From Bradyrhizobium tropiciagri (GTDB taxonomy: Bacteria; Pseudomonadota; Alphaproteobacteria; Rhizobiales; Xanthobacteraceae): a stretch of 64,000 nt of DNA. Below the pieces are notes generated by a model. That model saw nothing but the letters and a program-made list of their open reading frames with translations. It did not search any database and had not been told where the DNA came from. The stretch lies in the NCBI RefSeq assembly GCF_001189845.1, contig NZ_LFLZ01000004.1:124001-188000 (forward strand). Reading direction: 5' to 3'. The position numbers and the translations under genes were made by a program. Each line of letters starts with the position of its first letter. Within the stretch, counting starts at the first letter, position 1. Below, piece by piece: positions 1-9,335 of the stretch.

Positions 1-62
1 TGTGATATGATTGCATCAGTTCGCAATTCCCGCGGGCGATCGCACTCAGCTCAATTGCCGGT

Positions 63-2510
63 ATGACCAGCGCAGAGACAACCGCTTCAACGTTACACGC
101 GCCGCCGGCCGAGCCCCATGCAGAGGCGCGGGGCTTTCCGCTGCGCCGCTGGCTGGCGCCGTTCGCCGTGGCCATCGCGCTGCTCTCCGCCTTCCTGACC
201 TTCGTGGTCCTGACCGGCCTGACCCCGATCGAGCCGACCTCCGAGGTGGTCCGCTCCTTCCTGATGATCAACGCCGGCACGATCCTGCTGCTGGTCGGGA
301 TCATCGTCCGGGAAGTCTGGCAGATGGTGCAGGCGAGGCGGCGGGGCCGGGCGGCGGCACGGCTGCACGTCCAGATCGTCGGCCTGTTCTCGGTGATCGC
401 GGTGCTGCCCGCCGTGCTGGTGTCGATCGTCGCCAACGTCACCATCGAGCGCGGCCTCGACCGGCTGTTCTCGGGCCCCACCAAGCAGGTGATCCAGAAC
501 TCGCTGACGATCGCTAGCGCTTACATGCAGGAGCACGCCCAGCTCATCAACGGCGACACGCTGGCGATGGCCAATGACCTCGCCCATGCGCGGCCGCTCT
601 ATGACCAGGACCGCATGACGTTCCTGCAGCTGATGACAGCCGGCGCCGAGTCACGCAACCTGCCGGTCGCGGTGCTGATGGACAAGGATGGCAAGATCGT
701 CGCCAGCGCCGAAACCGGAGTTCGCCTGAACTACGAGGCGCCGCCGCCCGACATCCTGAAGGACATCAACGAGACCGAGCCGAAGATCTCGGTGTTCCCG
801 GAAAATTACGTCGCCTCCGTGGTCCGGCTGCGGGCCTATGACGACATGTTCCTGTACGTCGCGCGGCTGCTCGATCCGGCGGTCGTGGCCCAGCTCAAGC
901 AGACCCAGACCAGCGCCGCCGAATATGCCCAGCTCGAGACCCGAAGGCTCGGTATCCAGGTCGCGTTCGCGCTGATGTTCGCGGTGATCGCGCTGACCAT
1001 CCTGATGGCCTCGGTGCTGATCGGGCTGAACTTCGCCAACGGGCTGGTGTCGCCGATCCGCCAGCTGATGGGCGCGGCGAGCGAGGTCTCGACCGGCAAC
1101 CTCAACGTCCAGGTGCCGGTCCACAAATCGGCCAGCGACCTCGCGCTGCTCGGCGAGATCTTCAACAAGATGACGCAGGAGCTGCGCACCCAGCGCAACG
1201 AGCTGGTCGACGCCAGCGAGACCATCGACAGCCGCCGCCGCTTCATCGAAGCGGTGCTGTCGTCGGCCTCTGCCGGCATCATCGGGGTCGACGCGTCGGG
1301 CACTATCGGCGTACTCAACCGCTCGGCGGAAAAGCTGATCGGGCACGCCGAGTCCGAGACGCTCGGCCATCCGCTCTCTGACGTGCTGCCCGAGCTCGAT
1401 GAGATGATGAAGACCGCGCGCGAGGGCACGCAGCGCCTAGTGCAGGGGCAGGTCACGATCCTGCGCGACGGCCATGAGCGCAATCTGTCGGTTCGCGTCT
1501 CGGGCGAGCAGACCAGCCAGTCGCGCGACAACTACATCATCACGCTCGACGACATCACCGAATTGGTCTCCGCGCAGCGCACCTCGGCCTGGGGCGACGT
1601 CGCCCGCCGCATCGCGCACGAGATCAAGAACCCGCTGACCCCGATCCAGCTCTCGGCCGAGCGAATCCGCCGCAAGTTCGGCAAGACCATCACCGAAGAG
1701 AAGGACAAGTCGATCTTCGAGCAGTGCACCGACACCATCGTGCGCCAGGTCGACGACATCAGGCGCATGGTCGACGAGTTCTCGCGCTTTGCGCGGATGC
1801 CGAAGCCCGTGATGGAAGGCGAGGACGTCGCCGACGTGGTGCGCCAGGCGGTGTTCCTGATGAAGGTCGCGCATCCCGATCTCGCCATCGAGGCCGACAT
1901 CAAGCAGTCGCCGCTGCCGGCGCAGTTCGACCGCCGGCTGATCTCGCAGGCGCTGACCAATATCATCAAGAATGCGACCGAGGCGATCGAGCAGGTGCCG
2001 CCCGAGGAGCTCGGCAAGGGCCGCATCGACGTCGTGGCGCAGCGCGAGAACGACGACATCCTGATCGACGTCGTCGACAACGGCATCGGCCTGCCCAAAG
2101 TCGCGCGCGCGCGGCTGCTCGAGCCCTATGTCACGACGCGGGCGAAGGGCACCGGCCTCGGACTTGCGATCGTCGGCCGCGTTCTGGAGGACCATGGCGG
2201 CCGCATCGAGCTCAAGGACGCATCAGATTTCCGCGAGGGCCAGCGCGGTGCCTGGATGCGGCTGCGCTTTTCCGTCACCGGCCAGGCGGCCAAGCCGGAG
2301 AACAAGCCCGAGAGCAAGGACCAAAAGCCGGACGTGAAACCGGAATCGAACGACCCCGACAGTGAAAAAAATCCGCCGGAAGAGCCGACCAACGGCCCGG
2401 CCCAGACGACCAACAATGAACCAAAAATCCAAGAAGCAAATAACCAAGAGCCAAATGCGCAAGAGCCAAGAAGCCAAGAGCCAAAAATCAAAGCCGCGAC
2501 GGGCGACTGA
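63..2510 (+). CDS. ntrY: Nitrogen regulation sensor histidine kinase NtrY
   Basis: This is a membrane sensor kinase of 815 residues, partner of the NtrX regulator encoded 17 bases downstream. Hydrophobic segments sit near residues 30-55, 70-90 and 295-325, so the protein has a periplasmic or membrane-proximal sensing region, then a HAMP linker (about 325-380), a PAS domain (about 390-490), a phosphoacceptor region with the motif RRIAHEIKNPLTP (His near residue 519), and a HATPase domain with NIIKNATEAIEQ, DNGIGLP and GTGLGLAIV. The family senses redox or nitrogen status and signals to NtrX in alphaproteobacteria. The length is somewhat above the usual size because of a 50-60 residue charged, Q/E/P-rich tail after residue 755, encoded by short DNA repeats. 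The ATG at 63 is the first good start; upstream sequence is too short to judge its promoter. Confidence 0.95.
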   Translation: MTSAETTASTLHAPPAEPHAEARGFPLRRWLAPFAVAIALLSAFLTFVVLTGLTPIEPTSEVVRSFLMINAGTILLLVGIIVREVWQMVQARRRGRAAARLHVQIVGLFSVIAVLPAVLVSIVANVTIERGLDRLFSGPTKQVIQNSLTIASAYMQEHAQLINGDTLAMANDLAHARPLYDQDRMTFLQLMTAGAESRNLPVAVLMDKDGKIVASAETGVRLNYEAPPPDILKDINETEPKISVFPENYVASVVRLRAYDDMFLYVARLLDPAVVAQLKQTQTSAAEYAQLETRRLGIQVAFALMFAVIALTILMASVLIGLNFANGLVSPIRQLMGAASEVSTGNLNVQVPVHKSASDLALLGEIFNKMTQELRTQRNELVDASETIDSRRRFIEAVLSSASAGIIGVDASGTIGVLNRSAEKLIGHAESETLGHPLSDVLPELDEMMKTAREGTQRLVQGQVTILRDGHERNLSVRVSGEQTSQSRDNYIITLDDITELVSAQRTSAWGDVARRIAHEIKNPLTPIQLSAERIRRKFGKTITEEKDKSIFEQCTDTIVRQVDDIRRMVDEFSRFARMPKPVMEGEDVADVVRQAVFLMKVAHPDLAIEADIKQSPLPAQFDRRLISQALTNIIKNATEAIEQVPPEELGKGRIDVVAQRENDDILIDVVDNGIGLPKVARARLLEPYVTTRAKGTGLGLAIVGRVLEDHGGRIELKDASDFREGQRGAWMRLRFSVTGQAAKPENKPESKDQKPDVKPESNDPDSEKNPPEEPTNGPAQTTNNEPKIQEANNQEPNAQEPRSQEPKIKAATGD
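2417..2492 (+). repeat. Short tandem repeats encoding the NtrY C-terminal tail
   Basis: An A-rich stretch built from variants of the nonamer-like unit AAGAGCCAA (aaccaagagccaaa, gcaagagccaag, gccaagagccaaa). It encodes an imperfect QEPx repeat at the end of NtrY and contrasts strongly with the GC-rich gene body. It lies outside the kinase fold, so length variation here should be tolerated. Confidence 0.7.
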
Positions 2511-2527
2511 CAAGGCAGGTGTAACCC

Positions 2528-3898
2528 ATGGCAAGTGACATTCTGATTGTCGACGACGAAGCTGACATTCGTGACCTCGTCGCGGGTATCCTGGACGATG
2601 AGGGGTTCTCCACGCGCACCGCGCGCGACAGCGATTCGGCGCTGGCCGAAATCGCGAACCGCCGCCCGAACCTGATCTTCCTCGACATCTGGCTGCAGGG
2701 CTCCAAGCTCGACGGCCTGCAACTGCTCGAGCAGATCAAGAAGGACAATGCCGATCTGCCGGTCGTGATGATCTCCGGCCACGGCAACATCGAGACCGCG
2801 GTCGCCGCGATCAAGCGCGGCGCCTACGACTTCATCGAGAAGCCGTTCAAGTCGGACCGGCTGATCCTGGTCGCGACCCGTGCGCTCGAGACCTCGCGGC
2901 TGAAGCGCGAGGTGAAGGAGCTCAAGCAACTGGCGCCCGCAGCGAGCGTGCTGACCGGCCGCTCGGCCTGCATGAACCAGCTGCGCCAGACCATCGACCG
3001 CGCCGCCAAGGCCAACAGCCGTATCCTGATCGTAGGTCCCTCGGGTGCCGGCAAGGAGCTCGCCGCGCGCACGCTGCACCATGCGTCGGGTCGCGCTGAA
3101 GGGCCGTTCGTGGTGATCAATGCGGCCGCGATCACGCCGGAGCGCATGGAGATCGAGCTGTTCGGCATCGAGGGATCGAACGGCGAGCAGCAGCGCAAGG
3201 CCGGTGCGCTCGAGGAAGCGCATGGCGGCACGCTGTTCATCGACGAGATCGCGGACATGCCGCGCGAGACCCAGAACAAGATCCTGCGCGTGCTGGTCGA
3301 TCAGACCTTCCAGCGCCAGGGCGGCACCAGCAAGGTGCATGTCGACGTCCGCATCATTTCCTCGACCGCGCGCAATCTCGAGGAGGAGATCGCCGGCGGG
3401 CGTTTCCGCGAGGACCTCTATCACCGCCTCTCGGTGGTGCCGATCCGGGTGCCGCCGCTGTCGGAGCGCCGCGAGGACATCCCCGAGCTGATCGACTATT
3501 TCATGGACCAGATCTCGGCGGCCACCGGCCTGCCGAAACGTCAGATCGGACAGGACGCGATGGCCGTGCTGCAGTCCCATGTCTGGCCGGGCAACGTCCG
3601 TCAGCTGCGCAACAACGTGGAGCGGGTGATGATCCTGGCCGGCGGCGGCCCGGAGGCGATCATCACCGCCGACATGCTGCCGCAGGACGTCGGCTCCATG
3701 GTGCCGGCGATGCCGACCTCCAACAATGGCGAGCACATCATGGGCCTGCCGCTGCGCGAGGCGCGTGAGGTGTTCGAGCGCGACTATCTGATCGCCCAGA
3801 TCAGCCGCTTCTCCGGCAACATCTCGCGCACCGCGGAGTTCGTCGGCATGGAGCGTTCGGCGCTGCATCGCAAGCTGAAGGCGCTCGGGGTCGGCTGA
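2528..3898 (+). CDS. ntrX: Response regulator NtrX
   Basis: This is a 456-residue NtrC-family response regulator. A receiver domain occupies about residues 1-120 (acidic pocket near the start, phosphoacceptor Asp in FLDIWLQG, Lys in EKPFKS), followed by an AAA+ domain (Walker A GPSGAGKE, Walker B GGTLFIDEIAD, arginine-rich region at EDLYHRLSV) and a C-terminal Fis-type helix-turn-helix (ISRTAEFVGMERSALHRKL). The loop where sigma-54 activators carry GAFTGA instead reads FGIEGSNGEQQRKAGALEEA, so the sigma-54 contact motif is missing. This is known for alphaproteobacterial NtrX and suggests it acts on other forms of RNA polymerase. It follows ntrY by 17 bases and is almost surely co-transcribed. 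A small hairpin, GGGGTC-GGCT-GACCCC, overlaps the stop codon. Confidence 0.95.
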   Translation: MASDILIVDDEADIRDLVAGILDDEGFSTRTARDSDSALAEIANRRPNLIFLDIWLQGSKLDGLQLLEQIKKDNADLPVVMISGHGNIETAVAAIKRGAYDFIEKPFKSDRLILVATRALETSRLKREVKELKQLAPAASVLTGRSACMNQLRQTIDRAAKANSRILIVGPSGAGKELAARTLHHASGRAEGPFVVINAAAITPERMEIELFGIEGSNGEQQRKAGALEEAHGGTLFIDEIADMPRETQNKILRVLVDQTFQRQGGTSKVHVDVRIISSTARNLEEEIAGGRFREDLYHRLSVVPIRVPPLSERREDIPELIDYFMDQISAATGLPKRQIGQDAMAVLQSHVWPGNVRQLRNNVERVMILAGGGPEAIITADMLPQDVGSMVPAMPTSNNGEHIMGLPLREAREVFERDYLIAQISRFSGNISRTAEFVGMERSALHRKLKALGVG

Positions 3899-4274
3899 CC
3901 CCGCGCACCGGGCCGGCGACTGGAATGCGGGCGACTTGGCGTTAAGCCCCGGCGATCACCCGCCGGGGTGGCAGGACCAGGGTCAGGGCCTGGTAGGCGG
4001 GCGAGCGAGGCGAGGGTGAGGCCGGTACAACCGGGGGATTTATCCACTCTCCACGAGAATATTCGTCTCTTTCCTCGCTCTTTCTTAGAATTGCCACCGT
4101 GTTCCTACCGACTGCACCGCGAACCGGCTTGCCTAAAAACCGCGCGTGGCCTCTAATCCTACCGCTACGCCTGCCAGAGGGGGATCTCAGGGCAGGTGGG
4201 CAGCCGGGGGAGGCTCCGTCAGAGAGCCGCAACCGGTTCAATAAAAAGAAGCACAAGCTTGCGGGACAAAAACA
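3899..4274. other. Intergenic region between ntrX and hfq
   Basis: About 375 bases without a supported gene. The first 150 bases are GC-rich; the centre (around 4040-4110) is pyrimidine-rich and more A/T-rich and most likely contains the hfq promoter and leader. No convincing tRNA, small RNA terminator or conserved protein was seen on either strand. Confidence 0.5.
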
Positions 4275-4523
4275 ATGGCGGCAGACCGCGCACAAAATCT
4301 ACAAGACACCTTCCTTAATCACGTTCGTAAAACCAAGACGCCACTGACGATATTTCTGGTCAACGGAGTAAAGCTGCAGGGCATTGTCACATGGTTCGAC
4401 AATTTCTGTTTGCTGCTGCGGCGCGACGGTCACTCGCAGCTTGTCTACAAGCATGCGATCTCGACCATCATGCCCGGAGCCCCGATTCAGCTGTTCGAAG
4501 GTGGTGAGGACGCACCGGCTTGA
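4275..4523 (+). CDS. hfq: RNA chaperone Hfq
   Basis: An 82-residue Sm-like RNA chaperone that forms hexameric rings and pairs small RNAs with mRNAs. Sm1 is visible in [23 protein letters not shown] and Sm2 in [12 protein letters not shown], the latter containing the YKHA variant of the proximal-face YKH motif. Size matches the short alphaproteobacterial form, which has little C-terminal extension (FEGGEDAPA). It is followed after 11 bases by hflX, the usual hfq-hflX arrangement, so the two are probably one operon. Confidence 0.96.
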   Translation: MAADRAQNLQDTFLNHVRKTKTPLTIFLVNGVKLQGIVTWFDNFCLLLRRDGHSQLVYKHAISTIMPGAPIQLFEGGEDAPA

Positions 4524-4534
4524 GAGTGAACTGA

Positions 4535-5929
4535 TTGGAACCCTTCGATCGTGAAGGGGGCGCCGACCGGACCAAGTCTAGGCCCGGGTCGGCGGGGAAC
4601 GGCAGCAGCGGGCGGGTGATCGTCATCGGCCCGTATCTGCGCGTGCGTCGTGGCGACGGCGACGCGCAAACGGAGTCCTCTGTCCGCGACTATGAAGCGC
4701 GGATCGAGGAGGCCGCCGGCCTTGCCGGAGCGATCGACCTCACCGTGGTGGAATCCGTCGTCGCGCCGATCAGCCAGATCCGGCCCGCGACCTATCTCGG
4801 TAAGGGCAAGGTCGAGGAGATCAACGGCCTCGTCGCCAGCAACCATGTCGAGCTCGTGGTGATGGACTGCGCGCTGTCGCCGATCCAGCAGCGCAACCTC
4901 GAGAAGGCCTGGAGCACCAAGGTGCTCGACCGCACCGGCCTGATCCTGGAAATCTTCGGCCGCCGCGCCAAGACCAAGGAAGGCGCGCTGCAGGTCGAGC
5001 TCGCCCATCTCAACTACCAGCGCAGCCGCCTGGTGCGGTCCTGGACCCATCTCGAGCGCCAGCGCGGCGGCTTCGGCTTCATGGGCGGCCCCGGCGAAAC
5101 CCAGATCGAGGCCGACCGCCGCCTGATCTCCGAGCGCATCACCAAGCTCGAAGGCGAATTGAAGAAGGTGCAGGCGACGCGGCGGCTGCATCGTGCCGGC
5201 CGCCAGCGCGTGCCGTACCGCGTGGTGGCGCTGGTCGGCTACACCAATGCCGGCAAATCGACGCTGTTCAACCGCCTGACCCGGGCCGACGTGCAGGCCG
5301 CCGACATGCTGTTCGCGACGCTCGACCCGACGCTCCGCGCGCTCAACCTGCCGCATGGCGGCAAGGCGATGCTGTCGGACACGGTCGGTTTCATCTCCAA
5401 TCTGCCGACCCAGCTGGTGGCCGCGTTCCGCGCCACGCTGGAGGAGGTGCTGGAAGCCGACATCATTCTGCATGTCCGCGACATCTCGCATGAGGATGCG
5501 GAGGCGCAGGAGCGCGACGTCGAGGGCGTGCTGCGCCAGCTCGGCATCGATCCCGACGCCGACGGCGGCCAGCGCATCATCGAGGTCTGGAACAAGATCG
5601 ACCGCTTCGATCCCGAGGAGCGGGACAATCTGCGCAACATCGCGGCGCGTCGGCCGCCGGAGCGGCCCTGCTTCCTGGTTTCGGCTGTATCCGGCGAAGG
5701 GATCGACGCACTGCTGTCGGCGATCGAGGATCGCCTGGCGGCCAAGCGCATGACGCTGCAGCTTTCGATCGACGCCTCTGACGGCGCCGGCATCAGCTGG
5801 CTGCATCGCAATGCCGAGGTCCTGAACAAGGAGCTCCATGGCGAGCGCTTCGACATGACGGTGCGGGTCGACGAGACCAAGCGCGACATCGTGGTGAGCC
5901 GGTTCGCCGCCGTGCCGCACGTGGCGTGA
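4535..5929 (+). CDS. hflX: Ribosome-associated GTPase HflX
   Basis: A 464-residue GTPase of the HflX family, which splits stalled or stressed ribosomes. The N-terminal HflX domain covers about residues 30-200 (the glycine-rich stretch GGFGFMGGPGETQIEADRR is typical), then the G domain with G1 GYTNAGKST, G3 DTVGF, G4 NKID and the G5-like VSAVSGEG, then a short C-terminal domain. The start is a TTG at 4535, 11 bases after hfq; no in-frame ATG gives a better N-terminus. The gene sits in the canonical position downstream of hfq. Confidence 0.95.
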   Translation: MEPFDREGGADRTKSRPGSAGNGSSGRVIVIGPYLRVRRGDGDAQTESSVRDYEARIEEAAGLAGAIDLTVVESVVAPISQIRPATYLGKGKVEEINGLVASNHVELVVMDCALSPIQQRNLEKAWSTKVLDRTGLILEIFGRRAKTKEGALQVELAHLNYQRSRLVRSWTHLERQRGGFGFMGGPGETQIEADRRLISERITKLEGELKKVQATRRLHRAGRQRVPYRVVALVGYTNAGKSTLFNRLTRADVQAADMLFATLDPTLRALNLPHGGKAMLSDTVGFISNLPTQLVAAFRATLEEVLEADIILHVRDISHEDAEAQERDVEGVLRQLGIDPDADGGQRIIEVWNKIDRFDPEERDNLRNIAARRPPERPCFLVSAVSGEGIDALLSAIEDRLAAKRMTLQLSIDASDGAGISWLHRNAEVLNKELHGERFDMTVRVDETKRDIVVSRFAAVPHVA

Positions 5930-6083
5930 GTCTCCTGCGCCGCGCGCCGTAATCCACCGAAACATGACGGCGCCGTGACGCGGCCTCGCTCCGGCACACC
6001 TGCGACCCGCCGCCGCACTTTCCGTTTGAAATCTCCGCCGCCTTGGTTCATTGCGCTGCAGGACGCAAAGGCGAGGGCGATCG

Positions 6084-7448
6084 ATGCAAGACTCCGAAAC
6101 CATGACCAAAGAGACGCTCAGCCCGAACGGGGACCTTGCCCATGTGCGGGCACCCGAGATCGTCGATGCCCTGAACGCCCGCGAGCCGGCGGATGCCGCC
6201 GCGCTGCTGCGATCGCTGCCCGCCGAAAAGGCGATCGAGGTGCTCGACCTGCCCGGGCTCGACAACACCTGCGAGATCCTGGCCGAGCTGCCGCAGGACA
6301 CCGCGGTGTCGCTGCTCTCAGGCGTCTCCGACGACCGCGCCGCCGACATTTTCAAGGAACTGGTCGAGCCGCTGCGCACCACGCTGCTGAACGGCCTCAA
6401 TCCCGATACCCGCAACGTCATCTCGGGGCTCTTGGCCTATCCCGAGCGCAGCGCCGGCAGCATCATGACGACAGAGTTCGTCAGCGTGCCCTCGAATTGG
6501 ACCATCGCCGAGGTCCTGCATCACATCCGGATGGTCGAGCGCACCCGCGAGACCGTGTACTCGATTTTCGTGATCGACCCGGTCAAGAAGACCTTGATCC
6601 AGGCCGTGCCGCTGCGCCGCCTGATCTCGGCCGATCCGCACGCCAATGTGCTGACCGCGGCGCCTGCGCGAAAGCCGCTGATGATCGCGCCCGAGGCCGA
6701 CCGCATGGAGGCGGCGCGGCTGATCTCGCGCTACGACCTGCTTGCGGTCGCGGTCGTCGACGGTCCCGGCCACATCCTCGGCATCGTCACGGTGGACGAC
6801 GTCATCGACGCCATCGTCGAGGAATCGACCGAGGACGCCCAGAAGTTCGGCGGCATGGAAGCGATCGACGAGCCATACTTGCGGATCGGTTTCGGCGAGA
6901 TGATCAAGAAGCGCGCCGGCTGGCTGTGTGCGCTGTTCCTCTCGGAAATGCTGACCGCGACTGCGATGCAGTCGTACCAGAGCGAGCTTGAGAAGGCGAT
7001 CGTGCTGACGCTGTTCATCCCGCTGATCATGAGCTCCGGCGGCAACTCCGGCTCGCAGGCGACTTCGCTGCTGATCCGCTCGCTGGCGCTGCATGAGGTG
7101 CGGCTGCGCGACTGGTGGCGTGTCGCGGTTCGCGAACTGCCGACCGGCATCGTGCTCGGCGCCATCCTCGGCTTGATCGGCATAATCAGGATCACGCTCT
7201 GGCAGACGCTCGGCCTGTTCGACTACGGCCCGCATTGGGTGCTGGTGGCCGCGACCGTCGGCGCTGCGCTGGTCGGCATCGTCACCTTCGGCTCGCTGTG
7301 CGGCTCGATGCTGCCGTTCATCCTCAAGCGCATTGGCTTCGATCCAGCCAGCGCCTCCGCGCCGTTCGTCGCGACGCTGGTCGACGTGACCGGCCTCGTG
7401 ATCTATTTCGGTGTTGCCGCGGTTATATTGCGCGGGACGTTGTTGTGA
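6084..7448 (+). CDS. mgtE: Magnesium transporter MgtE
   Basis: An MgtE-family magnesium channel of about 454 residues. The N-terminal helical MgtE_N domain (superhelix of short repeats, about residues 20-130) is followed by two CBS domains (about 135-260) that sense cytosolic magnesium, and a five-helix membrane domain (about 285-454), with the pore signature SSGGNSGSQATSL. A TTG lies upstream in frame at 6051, but the ATG at 6084 has a purine-rich sequence just before it and removes an arginine-rich extension without family resemblance, so it is preferred. It lies 150 bases downstream of hflX and is likely its own transcription unit. Confidence 0.93.
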   Translation: MQDSETMTKETLSPNGDLAHVRAPEIVDALNAREPADAAALLRSLPAEKAIEVLDLPGLDNTCEILAELPQDTAVSLLSGVSDDRAADIFKELVEPLRTTLLNGLNPDTRNVISGLLAYPERSAGSIMTTEFVSVPSNWTIAEVLHHIRMVERTRETVYSIFVIDPVKKTLIQAVPLRRLISADPHANVLTAAPARKPLMIAPEADRMEAARLISRYDLLAVAVVDGPGHILGIVTVDDVIDAIVEESTEDAQKFGGMEAIDEPYLRIGFGEMIKKRAGWLCALFLSEMLTATAMQSYQSELEKAIVLTLFIPLIMSSGGNSGSQATSLLIRSLALHEVRLRDWWRVAVRELPTGIVLGAILGLIGIIRITLWQTLGLFDYGPHWVLVAATVGAALVGIVTFGSLCGSMLPFILKRIGFDPASASAPFVATLVDVTGLVIYFGVAAVILRGTLL

Positions 7449-7494
7449 GGCGAGGGGGCTGCATTTTTTGACGCAGCTCCGTCGACATGCTCAA

Positions 7495-7669
7495 CGTCGT
7501 CCCTGCGGAAGCAATGCGGAAGCAGGGACCCATAACCACCGGCCCTCATTGTTGAGCACGGTGTGAGTTCAGCTGCGACGGCGCCTGGTTCTGGAATTGC
7601 GCGGGACAGGTTCCGTCATCCAATCGACAGATCACGCGGTGTGGGTCCCTGCTTTCGTAGGGACGACGG
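7495..7669. repeat. Palindromic intergenic repeat, copy 1 (REP/MITE-like)
   Basis: Two inverted arms, CGTCGTCCCTGC...GCAGGGACCCATA at 7495-7533 and GGGTCCCTGC...GGGACGACGG at 7643-7669, enclose about 110 bases with the internal motif CATTGTTGAG. The same architecture and internal motif recur at 9632-9760. The left arm holds an extra internal duplication (GCGGAAGCAATGCGGAAGC). The right arm runs into the 3' end of the reverse-strand mazG gene and supplies its last codons. Repeats of this kind are very common in Bradyrhizobium-type genomes (recalled, not searched). Confidence 0.75.
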
Positions 7670-8477
7670 CAGATTTCGCCTCGTTCCACAGCGCGTCCAT
7701 CTCCTCGAGCGACGCCCCCTCCAGCGAACGCCCCTTCGCCGCCAGCGCCTTCTCGATATACGCGAACCTCCGCTCGAACTTGGCGTTAGTCGCGCGCAGC
7801 GCGGTTTCCGGATCGGCGTCGACGTGGCGGGCGAGATTGACCAGCGCGAACATCAGGTCGCCGGTCTCCTCCGCGATTTCTTGCCTGTCGTTGCGGTCGA
7901 GCGCGGCCTCGATCTCGTCGGCCTCCTCGCGGATCTTGGCGAGCACCGCGCGCGGGTCGTTCCAGTCGAAGCCGACGGTGGAGGCCTTGCGCTGCAATTC
8001 CATCGCGCGCGTCAGGGCAGGCAGGCCCGCCTTTACGCTTGCGAGCAAGGATTTGTGCGCAGTGTCCTCCGGCGGACGGCGCGCCGCGCGCTCGGCCTTC
8101 TCCTCGGCCTTGATGCGCTCCCAGGCGCTCTTGACGCCGGCGGGCTGAATGTTGCCGTCCTTGTCGGCAAAGACATGCGGATGACGGCGGATCATCTTCC
8201 TCGTGATCGCCTCGACCACATCGCCGAACGCAAACGCGTTCTGCTCCTCCGCCATCCTGGCGTGATAGACCACCTGCAGCAGCAGATCGCCGAGCTCCTC
8301 GCGCAGATCGTCGAGGTCACCGCGCGTGATCGCGTCCGCGACCTCATAGGCCTCCTCGATCGTGTAGGGGGCGATGGTCCCGAAGTTCTGAATGAGATCC
8401 CATGGGCAGCCGGTCACCGGCGTGCGCAGCGCGGCCATGATCTCGATCAGGCGGGAAATGTCGCGGGAAGGGGTCAT
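7632..8477 (-). CDS. mazG: Nucleoside triphosphate pyrophosphohydrolase MazG
   Basis: A 281-residue MazG protein, an all-alpha NTP pyrophosphohydrolase that cleans up non-canonical nucleotides. Two MazG-like domains are visible: the first with CPWDLIQNF and the metal-binding EEAYEVADA and EELGDLLLQVVYHA, the second with EEADEIEAAL and EETGDLMFALVNLARH. These E-x-x-E plus E-x-x-D pairs are the magnesium ligands. The start MTPSRDISRLIEIMAAL is well placed. The last 12 or so residues (SAVVPTKAGTHTA) are encoded by an intergenic palindromic repeat, so the C-terminus was remodelled by repeat insertion. The gene is convergent with mgtE. Confidence 0.94.
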   Translation of the reverse strand: MTPSRDISRLIEIMAALRTPVTGCPWDLIQNFGTIAPYTIEEAYEVADAITRGDLDDLREELGDLLLQVVYHARMAEEQNAFAFGDVVEAITRKMIRRHPHVFADKDGNIQPAGVKSAWERIKAEEKAERAARRPPEDTAHKSLLASVKAGLPALTRAMELQRKASTVGFDWNDPRAVLAKIREEADEIEAALDRNDRQEIAEETGDLMFALVNLARHVDADPETALRATNAKFERRFAYIEKALAAKGRSLEGASLEEMDALWNEAKSAVVPTKAGTHTA

Positions 8478-8606
8478 GGGACACCGGACTGTGAAGGGTA
8501 GACGCGTTATGCCAAATCGGCCCAGCCGATCCCAGAAAAACGCGCCGGAATCACGGCGCTGTCCACCGATTGGCCACAGGCGCCGTCAGATGCTAAATCG
8601 CGTTCC

Positions 8607-9335
8607 ATGACCGATCAGAACACTTCCGACACCGCGCTGGTGCTGTTTTCCGGTGGCCAGGATTCCACCACCTGCCTGGCCTGGGCCTTGTCGCGGTTTG
8701 CGCGCGTCGAGATGCTCGGCTTTTCCTACGGCCAGCGCCACGCCGTCGAACTCGATTGCCGCGACCGGCTGCTGGCCGGGATCAAGCAGATGCGGCCCGA
8801 TTGGGCGGCGAAGCTCGGCGACAGCCACACGCTTGATATCCCGACCCTGTCTGATATCTCGGACACCGCGCTGACCCGCGACGTCGCCATCGAAATGGGC
8901 GCGGACGGCTTGCCGAACACCTTCGTGCCCGGCCGCAACCTCGTGTTCCTCACCTTCGCCGCGGCGCTGGCGTACCGGCGCGGCATCCGCCACATCATCG
9001 GCGGCATGTGCGAGACCGATTATTCCGGCTATCCGGATTGCCGCGACGAAACCATCAACGCGCTGCAGTCGGCGCTCAACCTCGGCATGGCCAAGGACTT
9101 CGAGCTGCACACCCCGCTGATGTGGCTCGACAAGGCCGCGACCTGGCGGCTCGCGCACGAGCTGGGCGGGGCAGGGCTGGTCGATCTGATCCGCGAGCAC
9201 TCGCACACCTGCTATCTCGGCGAACGCGGCGCGCAGCACGATTGGGGCTATGGCTGCGGCGAATGCCCGGCCTGCAGCCTGCGCGCCAAGGGCTGGCGGG
9301 AATATGTCGCGCAGGCCGGTGGCGACAATCATTGA
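8607..9335 (+). CDS. queC: 7-cyano-7-deazaguanine synthase QueC
   Basis: A 242-residue QueC enzyme, which converts 7-carboxy-7-deazaguanine to preQ0 in the queuosine pathway using ATP and ammonia. The PP-loop ATPase motif [12 protein letters not shown] is at residues 14-25, and the C-terminal zinc site is seen in [14 protein letters not shown] with an upstream HSHTCYLG. Length matches the family. It is divergent from mazG, with about 130 bases between the two starts. No other queuosine genes are seen in the window. Confidence 0.95.
   Translation: MTDQNTSDTALVLFSGGQDSTTCLAWALSRFARVEMLGFSYGQRHAVELDCRDRLLAGIKQMRPDWAAKLGDSHTLDIPTLSDISDTALTRDVAIEMGADGLPNTFVPGRNLVFLTFAAALAYRRGIRHIIGGMCETDYSGYPDCRDETINALQSALNLGMAKDFELHTPLMWLDKAATWRLAHELGGAGLVDLIREHSHTCYLGERGAQHDWGYGCGECPACSLRAKGWREYVAQAGGDNH

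Noticed and set aside
2126-3868. A 580-codon reverse reading frame over ntrX
   Set aside because: It is a GC-rich antisense shadow of ntrX and the end of ntrY, with arginine/histidine-rich composition and no motifs.
4487-6421. A 644-codon reverse frame over hflX
   Set aside because: Antisense shadow of hflX and the start of mgtE; no family resemblance.
7563-8501. A 312-codon forward frame over mazG
   Set aside because: Antisense shadow of mazG, whose metal-binding motifs are complete on the reverse strand.
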